A stretch of DNA of 5,363 nucleotides from an uncultured Collinsella sp. (GTDB taxonomy: Bacteria > Actinomycetota > Coriobacteriia > Coriobacteriales > Coriobacteriaceae): contig USCN01000102.1 in assembly GCA_900553165.1 (NCBI GenBank), forward strand, positions 1 to 5,363, given 5' to 3'. The translations under genes and the position numbers were made by a program. Under the pieces are notes generated by a model. It did no database searches and was not told where the DNA came from. It saw only the letters and a list, made by a program, of their open reading frames with translations. Below, piece by piece: positions 1 through 5,363 of this stretch; positions within the stretch are counted from its first letter, which is position 1; each line of letters starts with the position of its first letter.

Positions 1-12
1 CCGTCCCCTTTA

Positions 13-26
13 ATATTTATAAATAT
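13..26. repeat. Perfect AT palindrome after xerD
   Basis: ATATTTA at 13-19 is followed directly by its complement TAAATAT at 20-26, 16 bases after the xerD stop. It is conspicuous in GC-rich DNA. On the minus strand AAAGGGGACGG follows, which contains a Shine-Dalgarno-like AGGGGA, so a gene may start just outside the window and this may be its promoter -10 region. Confidence 0.4.
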
Positions 27-42
27 GCAGGTCAGCGAGGTG

Positions 43-984
43 CTAGCGATGTGCCAGCGGATGCGCCGCCAGATAGACCTCGGTCAGTTGCGTGCGGTCG
101 ACATGCGTGTAGACCTGCGTGGTCGAGATATCGGCATGGCCCAAAATCTCCTGCAGCACACGCAAGTCGGCACCGCCCGCGAGCATGTGGGTGGCAAAGG
201 AGTGGCGCAAGGTATGGGGATGGAGCCCCACCAGCCCCACCTGGCGCCCGTAGCGCTCACAGATGGCATGGATGCCCTGGCGCGACAGACGGCGGCCGTT
301 CTTATTTAAAAAGACCGCCGAGGTCTCGGTTCCGCGGGCATGGGCCGCCAAGCGAGAACGCCCCTCAGTTAAATAAAGCGTCAGAGCTCGCGCCGCGCTT
401 CCCACCAGCGGGGACAGGCGTTCCTTCGAGCCCTTACCGCGAACGAGCACAAAGCCATCGTCGATATGGATATCTCCCACATCGAGTCCCACCAACTCGC
501 TCACACGCAAACCGCATCCGTAGAGCACTTCCAAGATGGCATGGTCGCGCAAGCCCATCTCGCCCTCGGGGAAGTCTTGATCGAGCAGCGCCGAGACATC
601 CTCCACCGATAGATACTCCGGCAAACGCTCAGCCTTTTTAGGCAGGCGCAACGCCGCCGTTGGATTTTGGGCCACAGCCCCATCGCGCACCAAAAAGGCA
701 TGCAGGCCCTTCACGGCCGCAAGCGCACGCTCCACCGAGGCATCCGAATAGCCCCCATCGCGACGGTCGGCGACAAAGCCCTCCACGACCTGACGGGTCA
801 CCTCTTCAAAAGACACAATACCCGCCCGCTCCAGATAGGCGCAGTACGTCGTCAGGTCACGACGATAGGCCGCAATCGTGTTGCGCGCCAAACCCCGCTC
901 GACCGCGAGGTAATCGAGATACTCCCCCGCCGCCACGGCGAGCGACGAGGGAGTAGCTTCGGTATGTTCCTTATTCGCCGGCAC
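43..984 (-). CDS. xerD: Tyrosine recombinase XerD (site-specific recombinase)
   Basis: This 313-residue protein is a tyrosine recombinase of the XerC/XerD class, which acts at dif sites to resolve chromosome dimers with FtsK. The N-terminal SAM-like core-binding domain spans about residues 18-105 and includes the typical YLAVERGLARNTIAAYRRDL stretch. The catalytic domain spans about 122-305. The full active-site set is visible: R160 (GCGLRVSEL), K184 (RGKGSKER), H257 and R260 (HPHTLRHSF), H283 (LGHADISTTQ) and the nucleophile Y292 (VYTHVD). The length fits the family (about 300 residues). I chose the GTG at 984 because the N-terminal alignment to Xer proteins begins there, only two bases after the pyrG stop. 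The longer reading frame up to 1137 would run inside pyrG and encodes nothing Xer-like. No clear Shine-Dalgarno precedes the GTG, so translational coupling to pyrG is likely. XerD rather than XerC is inferred from overall resemblance and the pyrG context. A phage-type integrase is unlikely. Confidence 0.93.
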   Translation of the reverse strand: MPANKEHTEATPSSLAVAAGEYLDYLAVERGLARNTIAAYRRDLTTYCAYLERAGIVSFEEVTRQVVEGFVADRRDGGYSDASVERALAAVKGLHAFLVRDGAVAQNPTAALRLPKKAERLPEYLSVEDVSALLDQDFPEGEMGLRDHAILEVLYGCGLRVSELVGLDVGDIHIDDGFVLVRGKGSKERLSPLVGSAARALTLYLTEGRSRLAAHARGTETSAVFLNKNGRRLSRQGIHAICERYGRQVGLVGLHPHTLRHSFATHMLAGGADLRVLQEILGHADISTTQVYTHVDRTQLTEVYLAAHPLAHR

Positions 985-986
985 CC

Positions 987-2654
<1,668 letters not shown>

Positions 2655-2656
2655 TT

Positions 2657-2660
2657 ACCT
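2657..2660 (-). promoter_or_regulatory. Ribosome-binding site of pyrG
   Basis: On the minus strand AGGT(AA) precedes the ATG at 2648 by a normal spacing and supports this start. Confidence 0.6.
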
Positions 2661-2666
2661 GCGCTT

Positions 2667-2698
2667 CCCGTAGAAGTTGTTTATCCACATCTTACGGG
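2667..2698 (-). promoter_or_regulatory. Stem-loop in the pyrG 5' leader
   Basis: CCCGTA and TACGGG form a perfect six-base-pair stem with a 20-base loop, within two bases of the predicted transcript 5' end and seven bases before the AGGTAA ribosome site. No T-run follows, so it is not a terminator. It may stabilise the 5' end or affect ribosome access. The G-run at the transcript start used for pyrG control in Bacillus is not seen. Confidence 0.35.
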
Positions 2699-2706
2699 TC
2701 TTCATT

Positions 2707-2735
2707 GTAATACTCGCGCCGCGGACCGTTCGCAA
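2707..2735 (-). promoter_or_regulatory. Candidate pyrG(-xerD) promoter
   Basis: On the minus strand TTGCGA (2730-2735) and TATTAC (2707-2712) are separated by exactly 17 bases; each matches four of six consensus positions. The predicted transcript start near 2700 leaves a leader of about 52 bases. It lies between the terminator of the upstream gene and the pyrG start, where a promoter is expected. A TACAAT sequence overlaps three bases downstream and could be the real -10 without a good -35. A weak inverted repeat (GCAA at 2732-2735, TTGC at 2752-2755, with CTC/GAG inside) overlaps the -35. Confidence 0.4.
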
Positions 2736-2770
2736 TTTTTCTCGCGTGAGATTGCATTTCTCAATCTTGA

Positions 2771-2802
2771 AACAAAACGCCGCCCGGTTTCCCAGGCGGC
2801 GT
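2771..2802 (-). terminator. Rho-independent terminator of the winged-helix gene
   Basis: A perfect eight-base-pair stem (2777-2784 with 2795-2802, ACGCCGCC against GGCGGCGT) encloses a ten-base loop. On the minus strand it is followed by TTTTGTTT. It begins 25 bases after the stop of the winged-helix gene. The plus-strand side has no T-run, so it acts leftward only and separates this gene from pyrG. Confidence 0.85.
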
Positions 2803-2826
2803 CGCTATGGCAAGGGTTACATGCTG

Positions 2827-3165
2827 CTATCGATCAGCAACCTCGTCCTCAAGCATTTCTTGAACGAGCATGCCGGTACGGACGCCCTCAAGATACCACT
2901 CGCCACGTTCGGTGAGGCAAATGCCATTTGCAAGCTGACCGCCGTCGTCGCTATAACGCGAGACGACATCAATCATGCCTTCGGAATCCAAGCGATCGAT
3001 TGCGGCGCGGGCACGATACGGCGAAACCCCCACGCGCTCGGCAAGCGTTTTGCGCGAGAAACCATACGGCCCGCCATTGTCTTCGGTTTGCTGGTCGATC
3101 TCCATCAACACCAGCACCTCGACACGCTTCATATCGTTGACACTCGCACGACCCTTGCCCGCCAT
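2827..3165 (-). CDS. Small winged-helix DNA-binding protein (MarR/PadR-like size), function unknown
   Basis: This is a 112-residue soluble protein with a probable winged helix-turn-helix fold; I cannot assign a named family. Residues about 12-26 form an amphipathic first helix (KRVEVLVLMEIDQQ). Residues 37-62 look like the helix-turn-helix, with SRKTLAERVGVSPYRARAAI reading as positioning and recognition helices, followed by DRLDSEGMIDVV. Residues about 66-85 (VVSRYSDDGGQLANGICLT) look like the wing, and a last helix follows (ERGEWYLEGV). The acidic C-terminus may serve dimerisation. There is no ligand domain and no membrane segment. The ATG at 3165 is chosen because GAGGAGG lies five to six bases upstream (about 3171-3177). 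A GTG at 3219 in the same frame would add 18 residues but has a poorer ribosome site. The gene has a terminator 25 bases after its stop, and pyrG lies downstream on the same strand. Inverted repeats in its leader and across its -10 make autoregulation possible. The target is unknown. Confidence 0.8.
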   Translation of the reverse strand: MAGKGRASVNDMKRVEVLVLMEIDQQTEDNGGPYGFSRKTLAERVGVSPYRARAAIDRLDSEGMIDVVSRYSDDGGQLANGICLTERGEWYLEGVRTGMLVQEMLEDEVADR

Positions 3166-3170
3166 AGCAG

Positions 3171-3177
3171 CCTCCTC
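3171..3177 (-). promoter_or_regulatory. Strong Shine-Dalgarno that sets the winged-helix start
   Basis: On the minus strand TGAGGAGG is followed by CTGCT and the ATG at 3165. This near-perfect site decides in favour of the 112-residue product over the longer GTG-started form. Confidence 0.75.
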
Positions 3178-3198
3178 AAACCGAGCACGAGCATCTAA

Positions 3199-3211
3199 CG
3201 CGCCGTGCGCG
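3199..3211. repeat. Inverted repeat CGCGC-N3-GCGCG in the leader of the winged-helix gene
   Basis: Perfect five-base arms (3199-3203 and 3207-3211) separated by three bases lie between the candidate promoter and the ribosome site. It could be a small operator or an RNA hairpin. In GC-rich DNA such a repeat can also arise by chance. Confidence 0.35.
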
Positions 3212-3282
3212 ACCGACACACCTCACGATGGCAGGTAATATCCATCATGCGGCATCCCGCTAAGGATGAAACAGTTACGGTT

Positions 3283-3290
3283 ATTGTATA
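3283..3290 (-). promoter_or_regulatory. Candidate -10 of the winged-helix gene
   Basis: On the minus strand this reads TATACAAT, containing TACAAT (five of six). It lies about 120 bases before the ATG at 3165 and downstream of the DUF1846 terminator. No convincing -35 is seen at the right distance. An imperfect inverted repeat (CGGT at 3278-3281, ACCG at 3290-3293) frames it, which would suit an operator. Confidence 0.35.
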
Positions 3291-3321
3291 CCGCTCAAAT
3301 TGTTTCTAGGCAGGTAAACAG

Positions 3322-3340
3322 CTATTTTTCGCCGAAATAG
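3322..3340. repeat. AT-rich inverted repeat upstream of the winged-helix promoter
   Basis: CTATTT (3322-3327) and AAATAG (3335-3340) are perfect six-base arms around a seven-base centre. It lies between the DUF1846 terminator and the candidate -10 of the winged-helix gene. Neither strand has a T-run after it, so a protein-binding site is more likely than a terminator. Confidence 0.35.
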
Positions 3341-3354
3341 GCGCTTTATTGATC

Positions 3355-3387
3355 AAAAAGCCGTACCGGGCGCTAACCCGATACGGC
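3355..3387 (-). terminator. Rho-independent terminator of the DUF1846 gene
   Basis: GCCGTA (3360-3365) pairs with TACGGC (3382-3387) and CGGG (3367-3370) with CCCG (3377-3380), with one mismatch and a six-base loop. On the minus strand T5 follows directly (3355-3359). It lies 35 bases after the DUF1846 stop, so this gene is transcribed separately from the winged-helix gene. Confidence 0.88.
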
Positions 3388-3421
3388 CAAAATGCAATGC
3401 AATTACCGCGGTGCTTCAAAC

Positions 3422-4903
3422 TTAGCGATGGAAGAAACCGCGGCGCTCAAACTTGGGCTCGCAGCACACGTTGATACCCAGTTTGCGCAGTACCGTCTCG
3501 TCCGTCGGCGAGATAATCACGCTAAAGAAGGCACCGCAACCGCGCAGCTGCTCCAGGCCCGAAAGGACGCGAGCGGCCGTCTCACTCGTGGCCGAGGTGA
3601 TCGACAGCGCCATAAGCGTCTCGTCGGTGTGGAGGCGCGGGTTTTTGCTGCCCAGGAAATGCGTCTTGAGCTTGCTGATGGGCTCGATCGCTTCATCGCT
3701 AATGACCTCGAGCTCAAGGTCGACGCCCGAGACATGCTTAAGTGCATTCATGATGAGCGAGCTCGCGGCGCCCAGGCGCGTGGAAGTCTTGCCGGTCACC
3801 ACGGAGCCATCGGGCATGACCATGGCACCCACGGGACCACCCGTCAGCTGCTCCCTGGTGAGGGCCGCCGAGCGCGCCGGTGAGTAGTTCTTATCGATGC
3901 CGGCTTTCTTCATAATAATCTTGAGACGGTCGACTTGCTCATCGCCCACGCCGGTACGGCGCACATTTTCGACCGCGGTAAAGTAGCGGCGGACGATCTC
4001 CATCTTGGAAGCGTCGCGGCAGGCATCGTCATCGGTGATGGCAAAGCCGACCATATTGACGCCCATGTCCGTAGGACTCTGATAGGGGCTCTTGCCCAGG
4101 ATCTTTTCCATCAGGGCACGGACCACCGGGAAGGCCTCGACGTCGCGGTTGTAGTTGACCGTGGTCTTGTTGTAGGCCTCCAAGTGGAAGGAGTCGATGA
4201 TATTGGCATCGTCGAGGTCGGCCGTTGCTGCCTCATAGGCGATGTTGACCGGATGCGTGAGGGGCAGATTCCAGACCGGGAAAGTCTCGAACTTGGCGTA
4301 GCCGGCGGCGGTGCCGTGCTTGTGCTCGTGATAGAGCTGCGAGAGGCAAGTGGCGAGCTTGCCTGAGCCGGGGCCGGGTGCCGTCACGACAACGAGCGGA
4401 CGCGTGGTCTCGACAAACTCATTCTTGCCATAGCCGTCGTCGGACACGATCAGGTCGACGTCGTGCGGATACCCCTCGATGGGATAGTGCAGCTTGGCGG
4501 GAATACCGAGCGCGTTCAGGCGGTTGCGGAATACATCGGCAGCGGGCTGGCCGGCGTACTGGGTGATGACCACAGCCGCGACGGCAAAGCCGTTGCCGCG
4601 GAACAGGTCAACCAGGCGCAGCACATCCTCGTCATAGGTAATACCGAGGTCACCACGAGCCTTGTTTTTCTCGATGTGGTTCGCGTTGATCGCGATGATA
4701 ACCTCGACATCGTCGGCGATGCTCTTGAGCATGCGGAACTTGCTGTCCGGTTCAAAACCCGGCAGCACGCGGCTCGCATGATAGTCATCGAACAGCTTAC
4801 CGCCAAACTCCAAATAGAGCTTGCCACCAAACTGCGAGATGCGCTCCTTAATGTGAGCAGCCTGCAGCTCGATATACTTCGCGTTGTCGAAACCCTGGCG
4901 CAT
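3422..4903 (-). CDS. DUF1846 (UPF0371) family protein, function unknown
   Basis: This 493-residue protein matches the DUF1846/UPF0371 family from memory: the opening MRQGFDNAKYIELQAAHIKE, then ISQFGGKLYLEFGGKLFDDYHASRVLPGF, is the family hallmark, and length is typical (about 490-505). The family is widespread in anaerobes and Gram-positives and has at least one solved structure, but I know of no established biochemical role. A glycine-rich loop APGPGSGK (175-182) follows a hydrophobic strand (RPLVVVTAPG), suggesting nucleotide or phosphate binding; it is not a strict Walker A, which would need GxxxxGK[ST]. Alternating hydrophobic strands and helices suggest Rossmann-like alpha/beta domains. 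No signal peptide or membrane segment is visible. I chose the ATG at 4903, which gives the conserved MRQGF start and has GGGAG six bases upstream; the ATG at 4927 lacks a ribosome site and would lie about nine bases after the predicted transcript start. The gene is flanked by its own TATAAT box and a strong terminator, so it appears monocistronic. Confidence 0.92.
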   Translation of the reverse strand: MRQGFDNAKYIELQAAHIKERISQFGGKLYLEFGGKLFDDYHASRVLPGFEPDSKFRMLKSIADDVEVIIAINANHIEKNKARGDLGITYDEDVLRLVDLFRGNGFAVAAVVITQYAGQPAADVFRNRLNALGIPAKLHYPIEGYPHDVDLIVSDDGYGKNEFVETTRPLVVVTAPGPGSGKLATCLSQLYHEHKHGTAAGYAKFETFPVWNLPLTHPVNIAYEAATADLDDANIIDSFHLEAYNKTTVNYNRDVEAFPVVRALMEKILGKSPYQSPTDMGVNMVGFAITDDDACRDASKMEIVRRYFTAVENVRRTGVGDEQVDRLKIIMKKAGIDKNYSPARSAALTREQLTGGPVGAMVMPDGSVVTGKTSTRLGAASSLIMNALKHVSGVDLELEVISDEAIEPISKLKTHFLGSKNPRLHTDETLMALSITSATSETAARVLSGLEQLRGCGAFFSVIISPTDETVLRKLGINVCCEPKFERRGFFHR

Positions 4904-4942
4904 ATATGGCTCCCGTCCCGTTTCCATTTAATGTTCTAGGCG

Positions 4943-4948
4943 ATTATA
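4943..4948 (-). promoter_or_regulatory. -10 box for the DUF1846 gene
   Basis: On the minus strand this reads TATAAT, a perfect match to the sigma-70/SigA -10 consensus. A transcript would start near 4936, giving a leader of about 33 bases before the ATG at 4903. No recognisable -35 lies 16-18 bases upstream (the hexamer there is GC-rich, near ATCGGG), and no extended TG motif is seen, so strength or activator dependence is open. Confidence 0.5.
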
Positions 4949-4980
4949 ACGGAGCCCGCCCTCCCCGATACCCAGACCAT

Positions 4981-5052
4981 CAACAGGCACCAACCAAACA
5001 CGCCCACCGCCCCAAACGATCTACCCCAAACGCACCGCCCCACCACGCCAAG
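4981..5052. other. A/C-rich skewed stretch with C4 tracts phased at 14 bases
   Basis: In these 72 bases only two are T and nine are G; 61 are A or C. CCCC tracts start at 5010, 5024 and 5038, exactly 14 apart, and the first two begin the repeat CCCCAAACG. CACCGCCCCA also occurs twice (5005-5014, 5033-5042). On the minus strand the tracts plus GGG at 5003-5005 give four G-runs with loops of 10, 10 and 4, a possible G-quadruplex. No credible gene lies in the non-coding interval from 4950 to about 5112. Confidence 0.6.
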
Positions 5053-5058
5053 TTGGCG
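5046..5058. repeat. 13-base palindrome CGCCAA-G-TTGGCG
   Basis: Six-base arms match perfectly around a single central base. It lies between the DUF1846 promoter and the insertion sequence, at the edge of the A/C-rich stretch. It could be an operator or a small hairpin that attracted the IS110 element. Nothing else assigns it a role. Confidence 0.45.
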
Positions 5059-5080
5059 CAGAAACCAAAACGCTCCGCAC

Positions 5081-5097
5081 CAACATCGGCAACATCG
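5081..5097. repeat. Tandem repeat CAACATCG x2 (9-base period)
   Basis: CAACATCG occurs at 5081-5088 and 5090-5097 with one G between them. GATGTTG at 5192-5198, inside the candidate bridge RNA, is complementary to seven bases of each copy. Confidence 0.5.
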
Positions 5098-5135
5098 CAG
5101 GTGGAGCATAAGTCAGACACTATGACCCAATCCGA

Positions 5136-5244
5136 GGGCACTAAAAAGATAGGAGCCCCCGCTCGTGACCGCGGGTCGGGGCTGCGACAATGATGTTGAA
5201 GTGCCATAGGCGCAGCCGCGCCGCAACGAGGTTGGGAGGCTCCC
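5136..5244 (+). ncRNA. Candidate IS110 bridge RNA region
   Basis: The non-coding DNA before the transposase gene is dense in complementary segments. AGCCCC (5154-5159) pairs with GGGGCT (5178-5183), with a further CGC/GCG pairing inside and an asymmetric internal loop. GGCGC (5209-5213) pairs with GCGCC (5218-5222) around a four-base loop. GGCACT (5137-5142) can pair with AGTGCC (5200-5205), enclosing the first hairpin. Hairpins with internal loops at this position are what is known of bridge RNAs in the IS110 group, where loops carry target- and donor-binding guides. Exact ends and guide segments are not determined, and GC-rich DNA forms short hairpins easily, so this is a positional inference supported by structure. 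Confidence 0.4.
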
Positions 5245-5245
5245 A
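5233..5245 (+). promoter_or_regulatory. Hairpin over the transposase ribosome-binding site
   Basis: The sequence TGGGAGGCTCCCA is a near-perfect palindrome. As RNA it can form a five-base-pair stem (TGGGA with TCCCA, loop GGC) that contains the GGGAGG Shine-Dalgarno and the A of the ATG. It could limit translation of the transposase, as many insertion sequences do by other means. The stem is short, so the effect is uncertain. Confidence 0.4.
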
Positions 5246-5363
5246 TGCCAAAGTATTCTACCGCGTTCGGGATGGACGTCCACCTGAGGTCAACCACCGT
5301 CTGCGCCCTCGACGCAGACACCGGCGAGGCCGTGACGAGGAGGTTCCCCGGCAACCCCTGGGG
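5245..5363 (+). CDS. IS110-family transposase/recombinase, N-terminal fragment cut by window edge
   Basis: The first 39 codons are present, reading MPKYSTAFGMDVH then LRSTTVCALDADTGEAVTRRF. The GMDVH segment followed by ST-VCALD and a short turn is characteristic of the start of the RuvC-like DEDD domain of IS110-family transposases; D11 would be the first catalytic acidic residue. IS110 enzymes also carry a C-terminal Tnp domain with a catalytic serine, which lies outside the window. The ATG is preceded by GGGAGG at 5234-5239 with a five-base spacer, a good ribosome site. This is the only plus-strand gene and it diverges from the DUF1846 gene. Because only the N-terminus is visible, I cannot say whether the element is intact. 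These recombinases work with a structured bridge RNA that, in the IS110 group proper, is encoded in the left non-coding end just upstream of the gene. Confidence 0.82.
   Translation, partial: MPKYSTAFGMDVHLRSTTVCALDADTGEAVTRRFPGNPW

Larger units (their letters stand above)
5112..5363 (+). mobile_element. Left end of an IS110-family insertion sequence (left boundary uncertain)
   Basis: The IS110-type gene at 5245 implies that the left end of the element lies in the non-coding DNA before it. IS110 elements usually lack clear terminal inverted repeats and make little or no target duplication, so the boundary cannot be read from one side. I place it provisionally near 5112 because base composition changes from A/C-rich DNA to mixed, hairpin-rich DNA over about 5098-5130. 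The true edge could be 50 bases either way. The right end lies outside the window. Confidence 0.5.

Noticed and set aside
3166..3219. Alternative GTG start adding 18 residues to the winged-helix protein
   Set aside because: The ATG at 3165 has a near-perfect Shine-Dalgarno, and the extension would translate through that site and the leader inverted repeat.
3392..3883. 163-codon plus-strand open frame antisense to the DUF1846 gene
   Set aside because: Shadow of the conserved minus-strand gene. It starts next to the terminator and lacks any recognisable domain.
4906..5193. 95-codon plus-strand open frame upstream of the transposase
   Set aside because: Its composition (proline, lysine, threonine, histidine) simply reflects the A/C-rich DNA, it overlaps the DUF1846 promoter, and no family is recognisable.
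5165..5209. Short GTG-started frame of 14 codons after an AGGAG at 5151-5155
   Set aside because: It lies within the candidate RNA hairpin, is very short and ends before the transposase. Chance is the simplest explanation.
5055..5215. GGCGCAG found at both 5055-5061 and 5209-5215, considered as a flank/target-guide match
   Set aside because: A seven-base GC-rich match between stretches of this size is expected by chance, and it lies in a stem rather than an open loop.
4980..5354. 124-codon minus-strand open frame across the intergenic region and transposase start
   Set aside because: It overlaps the recognisable IS110 start on the other strand and the hairpin-rich region, has no ribosome site seen at its start and no family resemblance.

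Overview
The window reads as chromosomal DNA from a GC-rich (roughly 60% by eye) actinobacterium, probably a gut coriobacterium of the Collinsella type. That guess rests on three things: the GC-rich codon use of a low-complexity gene set, a direct pyrG-xerD pair (these two genes are near neighbours in many Actinobacteria), and a DUF1846/UPF0371 protein, a family common in anaerobic gut bacteria. No rRNA, tRNA or CRISPR array is visible, so the taxon stays an inference.

Layout, left to right. Four complete genes lie on the minus strand. Read in their own direction (right to left) they are: a 493-aa DUF1846 protein (4903-3422) with its own TATAAT box and a strong hairpin-plus-T5 terminator; a 112-aa winged-helix DNA-binding protein (3165-2827) with a very good Shine-Dalgarno and its own terminator; pyrG, CTP synthase (2648-987); and xerD, a tyrosine recombinase (984-43), whose GTG start follows the pyrG stop by two bases. 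pyrG and xerD have no terminator between them and look co-transcribed. The DUF1846 and winged-helix genes look like separate single-gene units. No terminator is seen after xerD before the window ends, so the operon may continue leftward.

The right end differs. The only plus-strand gene is the first 39 codons of an IS110-family transposase/recombinase (from 5245, cut by the window edge). The roughly 100-150 bases before it fold into several short hairpins and sit where IS110 elements encode their bridge RNA. Between this element and the DUF1846 promoter lies an unusual A/C-rich stretch (about 4981-5052) with C4 tracts phased at 14 bases, a 13-base palindrome and a 9-base tandem repeat.

Functionally, pyrG makes CTP from UTP and xerD serves chromosome dimer resolution, both housekeeping roles. 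The winged-helix protein is a probable local regulator with unknown target. The DUF1846 protein has no established function. The most interesting material is the IS110 left end with its candidate guide RNA, and the skewed repeat-bearing DNA beside it. Nothing seen here amounts to a clearly new multi-gene system.
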